Assembly: GCA_039936235.1 (NCBI GenBank)
Contig: JBDTIS010000072.1
Span: 1 to 39,394 of the forward strand
Source: CAHJXF01 sp039936235
GTDB taxonomy: Bacteria > Pseudomonadota > Gammaproteobacteria > Burkholderiales > Burkholderiaceae_D
Direction of reading: 5' to 3'
DNA length: 39,394 bases
In this document: piece by piece, positions 1 to 7,466 of the stretch
How positions within the stretch are numbered: position 1 is the stretch's first letter
How the letters are laid out: every line of letters begins with the position of its first letter
Notes under the pieces: generated by a model
The model's database searches: none
What the model was told of the DNA's origin: nothing
What the model saw: the letters and a program-made list of their open reading frames with translations, nothing else
Made by a program: the position numbers and the translations under genes

Positions 1-628
1 CATGGACCCCTTCGATCCGAAGGTGATCGCGCAAGCCGCACTCGACGGTATTCCCGACCGATGGATGGAAGCGGCTCGCAACAGCCCGGTCTACAAGATG
101 GCGGTGCAGTGGAAGGTGGCGCTGCCGTTGCACCCCGAATACCGCACGCTGCCGATGGTCTGGTACGTGCCACCGCTGTCGCCGATCAGCGCGGCAGCGA
201 ATGCCGGGCAAGTCGGTGCCAATGGCGAGATTCCCGACGTGAACCAGTTGCGCATCCCCGTCAAATACCTGGCCAACCTGCTGACCGCCGGTGACACCGG
301 GCCCGTGGTGCGCTCGCTGGAACGCATGCTGGCGATGCGGGCCTATCAGCGCGAGAAACACGTGGACCAGCGCATCAACCACGCGGTACTGAAGCAGGTC
401 GGCATCAGCCAGGCCGAAGTCGAAGAGATGTATCACGTGATGGCGATCGCCAACTACGAAGACCGTTTCGTGATCCCGACCACGCATCGTGAATACGCCG
501 AGAACACCTTCAACGTGCGCGGTGGCTGCGGTTTCACGTTCGGTAACGGCTGCTCCGAGGGCACGAGCCAGACCAGCGTCTTCGGCAGCGAGAAGAAGCG
601 AACGATCCCGATCCGGGCGGAGATCTGA
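1..628 (+). CDS. narH: Respiratory nitrate reductase beta subunit NarH (3' part only)
   Basis: The C-terminal 208 or so residues of the iron-sulfur subunit that carries electrons from cytochrome NarI to the molybdenum subunit NarG at the inner face of the membrane. The reading frame is open at the left edge, so the ATG at position 2 is internal. The visible part has the NarH C-terminal domain (VWYVPPLSPI, the RSLERMLAMRAY helix, and the closing GGCGFTFGNGCSEG). The cysteine clusters that bind the four Fe-S centres lie mostly upstream of the window. narJ begins 2 nt after the stop and narI follows, the normal narGHJI order. Identification is firm because both the sequence and the neighbours agree. 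Confidence 0.96.
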   Translation, partial: MDPFDPKVIAQAALDGIPDRWMEAARNSPVYKMAVQWKVALPLHPEYRTLPMVWYVPPLSPISAAANAGQVGANGEIPDVNQLRIPVKYLANLLTAGDTGPVVRSLERMLAMRAYQREKHVDQRINHAVLKQVGISQAEVEEMYHVMAIANYEDRFVIPTTHREYAENTFNVRGGCGFTFGNGCSEGTSQTSVFGSEKKRTIPIRAEI

Positions 629-630
629 CC

Positions 631-1326
631 ATGTTCACGAAGAATGTCCCTCGTCCGATGAGCAAGAGCCTGCGCGTGCTGGCGGTGCTGCTCAGCTACC
701 CCGATGCCAGGCATCGCAGCGTGCTTGGCGAACTGGGCGCGGTCTTGCAGCAGGAGCGCGCCGTATCGGCCGCGCGCCAGCTCGAGCTCGTCGCCCTGAT
801 CGATCGCATCGCGCGCACCGACCCGCTCCAGGCGGAGTCCGAGTACGTCGAGCTGTTCGACCGCGGCCGATCGACCTCGCTGCACCTGTTCGAGCACGTG
901 CATGGCGATTCACGCGAACGTGGCCCGGCAATGATCGATCTCGGCCAGACCTATGAGAAGGCGGGGCTGATCCTGGCCGAGGGCGAATTGCCGGACTACC
1001 TGCCGGCCGTGCTGGAATTCGTTTCGACCCAGCCACCGACCGAGGCGCGCGCATTCCTCGGCGAGATGAGCCACATCTTCAACGCGATCTTCGGCGCGCT
1101 TCAGACGCACGGCAGCGGCTATGCGAGCGTGCTCGGGGCGCTGCTCGAACTGTCGGGCGAGAAAGCGCAGGCCGTCGTGCCGGTCCCCGAGCCGCCGCTC
1201 GACGAGAGCTGGGCCGAACCCGTGGTCTTCGACGGCTGTTCGTCGAAGGGCCAGACCAAGCCCGGTCAGGCGCAGCCCGTGCACATCGTGCGCAAAAGCA
1301 GCCTCTCACAAGGAGTCGCACCATGA
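631..1326 (+). CDS. narJ: Nitrate reductase assembly chaperone NarJ
   Basis: A 231-residue cytoplasmic chaperone of the TorD/NarJ family, which binds apo-NarG and allows molybdenum cofactor insertion before membrane attachment. Typical motifs are LRVLAVLLSYPD near residue 15, the acidic AESEYVELFDRGR with SLHLFEHVHGDSRERG around residues 70-95, and DLGQTYEKAGL. The length fits the family. GGAG 8 nt before the ATG, inside the end of narH, supports this start; an in-frame ATG at 658 is a weaker alternative. The stop overlaps the narI start as ATGA, indicating coupled translation. Confidence 0.95.
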   Translation: MFTKNVPRPMSKSLRVLAVLLSYPDARHRSVLGELGAVLQQERAVSAARQLELVALIDRIARTDPLQAESEYVELFDRGRSTSLHLFEHVHGDSRERGPAMIDLGQTYEKAGLILAEGELPDYLPAVLEFVSTQPPTEARAFLGEMSHIFNAIFGALQTHGSGYASVLGALLELSGEKAQAVVPVPEPPLDESWAEPVVFDGCSSKGQTKPGQAQPVHIVRKSSLSQGVAP

Positions 1327-2057
1327 ACGGCGTCTACGGTTTTTTGTTCCAGGTCTATCCGTATGTGTGCTTCACGGTGTTCCTGATGGGCAGCCTGTTC
1401 CGCTTCGACCGCGACCAGTACACATGGAAGAGCGACTCGTCGCAGTTGCTGCGCACCGGTCTTCTGCGATGGGGCAGCAACCTTTTCCACTTCGGCATCC
1501 TGTTCCTGTTCTTCGGTCACATGGTCGGCCTGTTCACGCCGCACGCGGTATACGGCATGTTCATGACGGCAGGGAACAAGCAGATGCTGGCCGTGGTGGC
1601 GGGAGGCATCGCCGGCATGTTCTGCTTCGTCGGCCTGTCGATGCTGCTGTACCGCCGCGTGTTCGACCCGCGGGTGCGTCTGACCAGCCATGCGACTGAC
1701 ATCGCCGTTCTGGTGGTGCTGTGGGTGCAACTGGTGGTGGGGCTGATCACGTTGCCGTTCTCGTGGCACCACGCGGATGGCAGCGTGATGCTGATCCTGG
1801 CGGACTGGGCGCAGCACATCGTCACGCTGCGGCCTGTGGATGCGACCGTGCTGTCGACACTGCCATGGCCGTATCTGTTCCACATCGTTTTCGGCATGAC
1901 GATCTTCCTGTTGTTACCGTTCAGCCGGCTGGTGCATGTGTGGAGCGGATTCGCTACCGTCACCTTTCTGTTCCGGCCGCCCCAGATCGTGCGCAGCCGC
2001 CGTCTCAACGTGCCGCCAGGGCACAACCAGCCACGCCAGCCTGGCGCCGGCGTCTGA
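1323..2057 (+). CDS. narI: Nitrate reductase gamma subunit NarI (cytochrome b)
   Basis: A 244-residue membrane di-haem cytochrome b that oxidises quinol and passes electrons to NarH. Five hydrophobic segments are visible. The four expected haem-ligand histidines are at residues 56 and 66 (NLFHFGILFLFFGH) and 187 and 205 (YLFHIVFG and LVHVWSG), the same numbers as in the E. coli protein. The start overlaps the narJ stop by 4 nt. The C-terminal 20 residues are basic and proline-rich, as in other betaproteobacterial NarI. A PpiC-type isomerase gene follows 18 nt downstream, probably in the same operon. Confidence 0.97.
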   Translation: MNGVYGFLFQVYPYVCFTVFLMGSLFRFDRDQYTWKSDSSQLLRTGLLRWGSNLFHFGILFLFFGHMVGLFTPHAVYGMFMTAGNKQMLAVVAGGIAGMFCFVGLSMLLYRRVFDPRVRLTSHATDIAVLVVLWVQLVVGLITLPFSWHHADGSVMLILADWAQHIVTLRPVDATVLSTLPWPYLFHIVFGMTIFLLLPFSRLVHVWSGFATVTFLFRPPQIVRSRRLNVPPGHNQPRQPGAGV

Positions 2058-2075
2058 AATCGATCGGGGCCACCC

Positions 2076-2900
2076 ATGCTTGTCCAGAGAGTCGACTTGA
2101 GCGCTGACTTCGCAACCGTCGCGAAGCAGGAAGCCTTCTGCACGGTGCGCATCAACGGCGTGGCAGTGAACGCCGAATCCGAAGTTCTCGCCCCGGAGGC
2201 GCTTCGCCAGCGTGCCTACACCGAGCTTCTGCGCCAGGCCGCAGTTCGCGACGGCCTGCTCGATGCGGATGATGTCGCCCCGCTCGACGGCGTCGTCAGC
2301 GAAGCGGCCTCGCAGGCGATCGACGCCTGGCTCGAAGCCGAGCTGCATCTGCCCGAACCGTCCGAGCAAGCGTGCCTGCGCCACCACGCTGCCCACCAGG
2401 CACGTTACCGCACGGGCGAACAGGTGCGCGTACGCCATATCCTCTTTGCGGTGACGCCGGGCAGCGACGTGGTGGCGCTTCGCAACCGGGCCGAAATCTG
2501 TCTGCTCGATGTGCGCTGCCACGATGGCACGGCCGGCGATGGCTTCGGCCGCTCTGCCCGTGAGCTGTCCAATTGCCCCAGTGGCGAACTGGGAGGTGAA
2601 CTCGGCTGGCTGAAACCCGACGACTGCGCTCCCGAGTTCGCGCGCGAGCTGTTCGGTCACATCGAGGTCGGTGTTCTGCCGCGCCTGGTGCACAGCCGAT
2701 TCGGCCTGCACGTGGTGGAGGTGCTGGAGCGCGAAGGCGGCGTGCCTCAGAGCTTCGAGGACGTGCGTGGCGCCGTCGCGATGGCGCTGCGCCAGCAGAC
2801 CTGGGTCACGGCGTTGCGGCAGTGCCTGCAGTTGCTGGCCGGGCAGGCGGTCGTCGAGGGTATCGACCTCGACGCGGCGAATACGCCGCTGGTCCAGTAA
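2076..2900 (+). CDS. PpiC-type peptidyl-prolyl cis-trans isomerase of the nar operon
   Basis: A 274-residue parvulin-type isomerase. The rotamase core begins near residue 115 with VRVRHILFAV and continues through GELGGELGWLKPDDCAPEFA to HSRFGLHVVEV near residue 215; a helical N-terminal region precedes it. No signal peptide or membrane segment is seen, so it probably acts in the cytoplasm. Proteins of this NifM/PpiC-like type commonly sit directly after narI in betaproteobacteria and are thought to help mature the nitrate reductase, though I know of no direct proof for this branch. It lies 18 nt after narI on the same strand. A GGGG-containing tract precedes the ATG. Confidence 0.88.
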   Translation: MLVQRVDLSADFATVAKQEAFCTVRINGVAVNAESEVLAPEALRQRAYTELLRQAAVRDGLLDADDVAPLDGVVSEAASQAIDAWLEAELHLPEPSEQACLRHHAAHQARYRTGEQVRVRHILFAVTPGSDVVALRNRAEICLLDVRCHDGTAGDGFGRSARELSNCPSGELGGELGWLKPDDCAPEFARELFGHIEVGVLPRLVHSRFGLHVVEVLEREGGVPQSFEDVRGAVAMALRQQTWVTALRQCLQLLAGQAVVEGIDLDAANTPLVQ

Positions 2901-2976
2901 CCCCGGACTCTCATCCGCTCTCGAGCTCGACGCAGTCGCGGATCAGGGTCAAGGCTCGGAGCGTCGCCTCGCGCGA

Positions 2977-3381
2977 TCAACCGAACTGCACTGGCCTGCC
3001 TTGCGCATCGAACGGGATGAAACCGTCGATGCTGCCCGACTTGATCGCGTCGACCATGCGCTGCAGCGGTGCTTCGGCCTGCACACTCGAAGGACTGATG
3101 CCGTCCGATCCGGCCAGCGCCGCGACAAACACCATGTCCCAGGCCTGGTCGAACTCACGAGACTCTTCGAGCAGTGCATCGAACGAAGCCAGTTCCCGTG
3201 GCAACTTGTCAACGCACATCATCGGCGTCAGCGTGCCACCCTGGCCCGCCGCGAAGCGAGCCTTCTGGGCGGCAGTGGCATCGGCATCTACCCCGGCAGT
3301 GGCAAAGACGAACAGCAGGCGTTGCGGCTCGGGCTGCTCGATCGCTGCGCGCAGCAGGTCGTCGAAACTTGCAATGGTCAT
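2977..3381 (-). CDS. Small conserved protein of unknown function
   Basis: A 134-residue soluble protein. Recognisable blocks are SFDDLLRAAIEQPEPQRLLF at the N-terminus, GTLTPMMCVDKLP in the middle, and PLQRMVDAIKSGSIDGFIPF near the end. Similar proteins from Burkholderiales are often labelled ribonucleotide reductase subunit alpha, but this one has no glycyl-radical or ATP-cone features and is far too short, so I do not accept that name. It is the third gene downstream of nsrR and hemerythrin on the same strand, which suggests a link to nitrosative stress or nitrate respiration. GAAAG lies shortly before the ATG. It ends about 75 nt from the convergent ppiC gene. Confidence 0.75.
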   Translation of the reverse strand: MTIASFDDLLRAAIEQPEPQRLLFVFATAGVDADATAAQKARFAAGQGGTLTPMMCVDKLPRELASFDALLEESREFDQAWDMVFVAALAGSDGISPSSVQAEAPLQRMVDAIKSGSIDGFIPFDAQGRPVQFG

Positions 3382-3480
3382 GGGGATCTTTCAGGAGTGA
3401 ACGTGCAGCAACACCGTTTCGATCGTGTGGGAGGAGGGCGAATACGCCCCGCCTCGCCTCGAGTGGCGTCGGCGATGGGA

Positions 3481-4032
3481 TCATGAAACGCCGCGGCGCG
3501 TTCGCATCGCAAGTCCGACGCGATCCAGCGCCGAGTCGCTCAGAAGGCGTGCGGCCATAGGCAGCAATTGAGCCTCTTCAAGTTGCATGTGTCGTTCGTA
3601 CAAGTCGACCATCGGCATCACGTCACCGGTGAGCAGCGCCTGCGGTTCGCCGGCTGCAATTCTCAGCAGCAAGGGCCGCAGGTGCTGCCATTGCGATTCG
3701 AGAATTCGGTGATCGCGCTCGAGCGACTCGATCAAGACACGCATGCAGGTCGCATCGGACCCGGTCGTCGCATCGATCAACGCGGGAAAGAGATCGACCT
3801 CCTCGTCGGCGTGATGATCCGCGGCCGAGTGGTCGAAGTATCGCAGCACCGCCGCAGCAGCAACGCGAGCCTGTGCGTCGGAGCCATGCGTGGCCAGGTG
3901 TTCGACCAGACGCTGGAGCGTCGCGCACTGACTCTCGACGCGGTGGTGGCATGCCGCCAGCATTTCGAGCGGCACCTCGAAGCCGGCGCTAGGTGCGCTG
4001 TGGCCCGGGAACGGAGAATTTTTGGGATGCAT
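3481..4032 (-). CDS. Hemerythrin HHE-domain protein
   Basis: A 183-residue helical bundle protein with a di-iron hemerythrin pattern: LAACHHRVESQC (His29/30), RYFDHSAADHHADEEVDLFP (His68, His73/74, Glu77/78), LERDHRILESQW, and YERHMQLEEAQLLP. Proteins of this kind bind O2 or NO, or repair iron centres damaged by NO (compare YtfE/RIC and DnrN). This is a single-domain HHE protein without the N-terminal ScdA domain of YtfE, so the repair role is inferred from context. The start is 3 nt after the nsrR stop, so it is almost certainly co-transcribed with nsrR and controlled by it. Confidence 0.9.
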   Translation of the reverse strand: MHPKNSPFPGHSAPSAGFEVPLEMLAACHHRVESQCATLQRLVEHLATHGSDAQARVAAAAVLRYFDHSAADHHADEEVDLFPALIDATTGSDATCMRVLIESLERDHRILESQWQHLRPLLLRIAAGEPQALLTGDVMPMVDLYERHMQLEEAQLLPMAARLLSDSALDRVGLAMRTRRGVS

Positions 4033-4035
4033 GGG

Positions 4036-4545
4036 CTAGGACGAGAGTTTTGCAGCGACACGCCGGCGCGTGACCGGAGCGGCCATCGGGGTCCCCGCAG
4101 CCGCACGCCGCGATGACGTTTTCGGCGACACCCGAATCGACGGTTCCGGGCCGGTGATGTCGGCCAGCGTCGCGGCATCCAGTTCCCTGAAGTAGGCCTG
4201 CAATGCGGCGTTCAGCACCCACTTCAGGCGGCAGGTCGGCGTCAAGGAACACGTGTTGGTGCGGCTGTCGAAACATTCGACGAGCCGGAAGTCGGTTTCG
4301 CAGTTGCGTACGACGTCGCCCACCCGAATCGAGGCAGGGCTCCTCGACAGGCGCAGGCCACCACCACGCCCGCGAGTGGTTTCCAGCAGGCCCTGTCGCG
4401 CGAGGTCGTTGACGACTTTCATCAGATGGTTCTTGGAGACCGCATGCCGTTCCGCCAACTCGGCGATCGTGATCAGGCGACCGGGATGGGCTGCGCAGTA
4501 CATCAGTACGCGCAAGGTGTAGTCGGTGTATTCGGCGAGTCGCAT
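4036..4545 (-). CDS. nsrR: Rrf2-family nitric-oxide-sensing repressor NsrR
   Basis: A 169-residue Rrf2-type regulator. The N-terminal winged helix begins MRLAEYTDYTLRVLMYCA, a wording typical of NsrR rather than IscR. The HTH includes LAERHAVSKNHLMKVVNDL and the wing has the TRGRGGGLRLS signature. Three cysteines at 91, 99 and 105 (ECFDSRTNTCSLTPTCRLK) should hold the NO-sensitive Fe-S cluster. The roughly 30-residue C-terminal tail is Ala/Arg-rich and looks disordered. GGGA 6 nt before the ATG supports the start. It is divergent from nnrS with an NsrR-like operator between them, and it heads a probable autoregulated operon with hemerythrin. Confidence 0.93.
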   Translation of the reverse strand: MRLAEYTDYTLRVLMYCAAHPGRLITIAELAERHAVSKNHLMKVVNDLARQGLLETTRGRGGGLRLSRSPASIRVGDVVRNCETDFRLVECFDSRTNTCSLTPTCRLKWVLNAALQAYFRELDAATLADITGPEPSIRVSPKTSSRRAAAGTPMAAPVTRRRVAAKLSS

Positions 4546-4597
4546 TCAAATTCCCAAAGATGCACCGATGATATTGCTTTTCGCCAGGCAGCGGCTT

Positions 4598-4620
4598 AAC
4601 ATGCATTAACGGTACATCTT
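4598..4620. promoter_or_regulatory. NsrR operator between nsrR and nnrS
   Basis: A 23-bp imperfect dyad with half-sites AACATGCATTA and CGGTACATCTT separated by one base. Against the published NsrR consensus (AAGATGYATTT, one base, AAATRCATCTT), 17 of 22 positions match by my count. It lies 52 bp upstream of the nsrR start and 49 bp upstream of nnrS, so one site could repress both divergent promoters. A second short dyad (ACATC, TTAAAT, GATGT; 4614-4629) overlaps its right end. Confidence 0.75.
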
Positions 4621-4669
4621 AAATGATGTCGTAAGCGGACCGTAACAAGCGCTCACCGAACCTTTTGCC

Positions 4670-5875
4670 ATGAATCATCCGATCTCGTCCATCGCCCCTG
4701 TTGCGGTCGCGCCGACTCTCACGCCACAGGGATGGCCCGTGCTGCGCCTGGGCTTCCGTCCGTTCTATCTCGGTGCGGCGGTGTTCGGCGCGCTCGCGGT
4801 CCCTCTGTGGCTGGCTATCTTCCTCGGATGGATCGCGCCGAACCTCAGCGTGCCTCCGCTGCTGTGGCACGCGCACGAGATGCTGTTCGGATTCGCGGCG
4901 GCGATCATCGTCGGCTTCCTGCTGACCGCGGGCAAGGCCTGGACCGGACTCGCCACACCGCGTGGCGGCTTCCTCGGCCTTCTGGCCGGCCTCTGGCTGG
5001 CTGCACGCATCGCGGCCGTCGTCGGTCCGTACGCCTTGTATGCGGTGCTCGACCTGCTGCTCCTGCCGTTGGTGGCGGCCACGCTCATCAACGTGCTGGT
5101 GCGCGCGCGCAACCACCGCAACCTGGCGCTGGCGGCTATCCTGATCCTGTTGTCACTCACGAACCTGTGTTTCCACCTCGCGGTGCTCGGCACCATCGCC
5201 GTTTCGCCCATGCATGCCCTGCATGCGGCACTGGCATTGATCGTGATGATCGAATGCGTGATGGCCGGTCGCGTTCTGCCGGCGTTCACGAACAGCGTCA
5301 CGCCGGGCCTGAACCTCAAGGCACGACCGCGCCTCGAGCAGGCCACATTGGCGCTCACGGCGCTGGCGTTGCTGTCATGGGTCGTCGACGCGCCGCCCTG
5401 GTTCGCCGCAGGCGCTTTCGGACTCGCCGCTGCGGCGCATCTGATTCGTCAGTGGTCGTGGCGCCCGGGCGTGACCCGCAGTCGTCCGATCCTGTGGATC
5501 CTGCACGCGGCCTACGGTTGGCTGCCGGTGGGCTTCGCGTTGCTGGCGATGGCGCAGATCGGCTGGGTGAGCGTGTCTGCGGGCGTTCATGCGCTTGCCG
5601 TCGGCGCCACCGGCGGGTTGATCATCGGCATGGTCACGCGCACGGCGCGCGGCCACACTGGCAGGCCGCTGAAGGCGTCGAAGGCCGAGGTGACGGCGTA
5701 CGCGCTGGTGATGGCGGCTGCCGTCTTTCGCGTCGTGCTGCCGCTCCTGGCGCCACAGTGGTTCGTGCAGTCCCTGCTGGCCGCCGCGTTAGCCTGGAGC
5801 GCCGCGTTCGGCATCTATCTCGTCGTCTACGCGCCATGGCTGTTGTCGACGCGCCTGGATGGCAAGGACGGCTGA
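4670..5875 (+). CDS. nnrS: NnrS family haem/copper membrane protein
   Basis: A 401-residue membrane protein with about 12 hydrophobic segments. NnrS hallmarks are RLGFRPFYLGAA near residue 25, LLWHAHEMLFGFAAAIIVGFLLTA around residues 65-90, GRVLPAFTNS near residue 200, and the C-terminal IIGMVTRTARGHTGRPL. NnrS belongs to NO-responsive regulons and protects cells against nitrosative stress, probably through haem-related chemistry. The histidines in WHAHE and TARGHTG are the likely metal ligands. It is divergent from nsrR across the operator and probably co-transcribed with the DUF2249 and ferredoxin genes. No clear Shine-Dalgarno precedes the ATG. Confidence 0.93.
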   Translation: MNHPISSIAPVAVAPTLTPQGWPVLRLGFRPFYLGAAVFGALAVPLWLAIFLGWIAPNLSVPPLLWHAHEMLFGFAAAIIVGFLLTAGKAWTGLATPRGGFLGLLAGLWLAARIAAVVGPYALYAVLDLLLLPLVAATLINVLVRARNHRNLALAAILILLSLTNLCFHLAVLGTIAVSPMHALHAALALIVMIECVMAGRVLPAFTNSVTPGLNLKARPRLEQATLALTALALLSWVVDAPPWFAAGAFGLAAAAHLIRQWSWRPGVTRSRPILWILHAAYGWLPVGFALLAMAQIGWVSVSAGVHALAVGATGGLIIGMVTRTARGHTGRPLKASKAEVTAYALVMAAAVFRVVLPLLAPQWFVQSLLAAALAWSAAFGIYLVVYAPWLLSTRLDGKDG

Positions 5876-5956
5876 CGTCGCCTGCCCGTGCGGGCTCGTG
5901 AGTTCTCCTCCGGTTTACCTGCTGCGACCCACCCCGCTCTCCCGAAAGGACGTGAC

Positions 5957-6241
5957 ATGTCACGCATTACGCAGATCGATGTTCGCGAAATCGCTCCCGC
6001 CAATCGCCACCCGCTGATCTTCGAACGCTTCGATGCCTTGACTGCCGGCGAGTCCATCGAACTGGTGAACGACCATGATCCTGTGCCTTTGCACCACCAA
6101 TTCGAAAGACGGTCGCCCGGAGGCTTTGCCTGGAGTTACCTGCAGGCCGGCCCTGACCTGTGGCGCGTGCGCATCGCGAAGATGCAGGCTTCACCGGTCG
6201 CGGCGGACTCCTGCTGCTCGGGCGGGGCCTGCTGCGGCTGA
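5957..6241 (+). CDS. DUF2249 protein with a cysteine-rich C-terminal tail
   Basis: A 94-residue protein of the DUF2249 family, small SirA/TusA-like folds often found with nitrate and NO genes. The core has DVREIAPANRHPLIFERFDA and ELVNDHDPVPLHHQF, then FAWSYLQAGPDLWRVRI. AAAGGA 6 nt before the ATG at 5957 fixes the start. After the folded domain the protein ends in DSCCSGGACCG, two CC pairs that could bind a metal or an Fe-S cluster. The biochemical role of the family is not established. It lies 81 nt after nnrS and 18 nt before the ferredoxin, suggesting one transcript. Confidence 0.88.
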   Translation: MSRITQIDVREIAPANRHPLIFERFDALTAGESIELVNDHDPVPLHHQFERRSPGGFAWSYLQAGPDLWRVRIAKMQASPVAADSCCSGGACCG

Positions 6242-6259
6242 GTCCATGCGAGCCACAGG

Positions 6260-6583
6260 ATGACCTTCGTCGTCACCGAGGCCTGCATCCGCTGCAAGTA
6301 CACCGATTGCGTGGACGTATGCCCGGTGGACGCGTTTTGCGAGGGTCCGAATTTTCTCGTCATCGACCCCGACCTGTGCATCGACTGCGCGGTGTGCGTG
6401 CCCGAGTGTCCGGTCAACGCCATCTATGCCGAGGAAGACGTACCCGGAAACCAGCAGGACTTCACGTCCTTGAACGCCGAGCTGGCGCGGTCGTGGAAAC
6501 CGATCACTAGGATGAAGAAGCCGCCATCGGATGCCGATGCATGGGCCTCCATTACGGACAAGCGAGATCAACTGGAGCGCTGA
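6260..6583 (+). CDS. fdxA: Ferredoxin, 7Fe (3Fe-4S/4Fe-4S) type
   Basis: A 107-residue ferredoxin of the FdxA type. The first cluster motif is CIRCKYTDCVDVCPVDAF and the second CIDCAVCVPECPVNAIY, with the long C-terminal extension (about 50 residues) seen in proteobacterial 7Fe ferredoxins. It is a cytoplasmic low-potential electron carrier whose partner is not evident. It is the third gene of the nnrS unit, so it is probably NO-responsive and may supply electrons for repair or reductive chemistry in that response. The gene symbol rests on similarity only; a second fdxA elsewhere in the genome is possible. Confidence 0.88.
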   Translation: MTFVVTEACIRCKYTDCVDVCPVDAFCEGPNFLVIDPDLCIDCAVCVPECPVNAIYAEEDVPGNQQDFTSLNAELARSWKPITRMKKPPSDADAWASITDKRDQLER

Positions 6584-6773
6584 GTTCGCGCAGCGGTGAG
6601 GATCAGCCGTCAGACTTGAGGCGGCGCCGCAGCGGTGCATTCCATCCATTCGATGAGGCGCATGGATCGGTGATTCTTGCTCGCCGGCTTTTTGTCTACG
6701 AGCTGGGAAACAGATCCGCAGTCGCCTGTTCGGTGGGGACGCGGATGGTCGTTTCCACACAGCGCGAGGACTG

Positions 6774-6832
6774 GCTGGCAGCGCCTTAGAAGCCGGCTCG
6801 GAAGGTGTCGGGTTGTGTCCGGTGATCAGCAT
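6774..6832 (-). pseudogene. C-terminal scrap of a DJ-1/PfpI-type gene
   Basis: In the minus strand this stretch reads MLITGHNPTPSEPASKALPA. The intact DJ-1/PfpI protein encoded at 17658-18341 ends GLLITGQNPASSEAAAEALL, so about 12 of 19 positions agree, including LITG-NP and SE-A--AL. Nothing of the rest of the gene is recognisable upstream, so I read it as the tail of a decayed second copy. The remainder of the 6584-6860 gap shows no gene, RNA or terminator that I can support. Confidence 0.45.
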
Positions 6833-6860
6833 CGGCGCGCGCACCAGCGACCCCGCCTTG

Positions 6861-7466
6861 TCATGCGTCGACCGGCCTGCGAGTTCCTGCAAGGACTTCC
6901 CGCCGATGCATCACCAGCCATGCACCGCCCAGGACGCAGCCCAGCAGTGCGATGGCCAGGCCGGCGCGGTGCTGGCTTTCGAGCGAGTAAGCGTTACACA
7001 GACGGAGATCGACTGTACCGAAATACAGCCCTAGCGACACCGTCATCGACACCGCATAGCCGACGAAGAAAAGCTGCAGAACCAGCGGCGCACGTGCGAT
7101 CGAGTGGCGGAGCAGCGCGCCGCAGGCGAACAGCGTGCCGATTTTGAGCACGTCTGTCGCCGGCATGACGACCGCACGGTCGATGGTCACCGGAAGCATC
7201 CAGTACGTTGCAATGGCTTGCGCCGCCATGAAGCCGGTGAGACCGTAGCGATTCCACGGCGCGAGCCTGATGGTCAGTTTGCTCCCTGAGGCGGCGTCCA
7301 TCGCCATCCAACCGCCCAAGACCAGCAGAGGAATCTGCACGACCATGTGCCAGAGCATGCTCTGCTCGATCAGGCTGCGCAGCGGCGGCACGGACAGGGC
7401 CGACGAGAAGGCGCACACGGCCATGGCGAGCAGCGTTTTCCCTGCAGGGAACCCGGCGGGCTTCAT
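6861..7466 (-). CDS. Membrane protein of unknown function, end of the cbb3 operon
   Basis: A 201-residue protein from the ATG at 7466, which overlaps the stop of the SCO gene as ATGA; an upstream in-frame codon at 7487 is less likely. Six or so hydrophobic segments are visible. The MLWHMVVQIPLLVLGGWM segment recalls the HM-QH-LL helix of CtaG-type (caa3_CtaG) copper assembly proteins, but the protein is shorter and the match is too weak to name it. Its place directly behind SCO in a haem-copper oxidase operon suggests a role in copper delivery or oxidase assembly. That is inference from context. Confidence 0.75.
   Translation of the reverse strand: MKPAGFPAGKTLLAMAVCAFSSALSVPPLRSLIEQSMLWHMVVQIPLLVLGGWMAMDAASGSKLTIRLAPWNRYGLTGFMAAQAIATYWMLPVTIDRAVVMPATDVLKIGTLFACGALLRHSIARAPLVLQLFFVGYAVSMTVSLGLYFGTVDLRLCNAYSLESQHRAGLAIALLGCVLGGAWLVMHRREVLAGTRRPVDA

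Noticed and set aside
2977..3381. Ribonucleotide reductase subunit alpha
   Set aside because: This name is often attached to similar proteins, but 134 residues with no catalytic cysteines, ATP-cone or glycyl-radical features cannot be such an enzyme.
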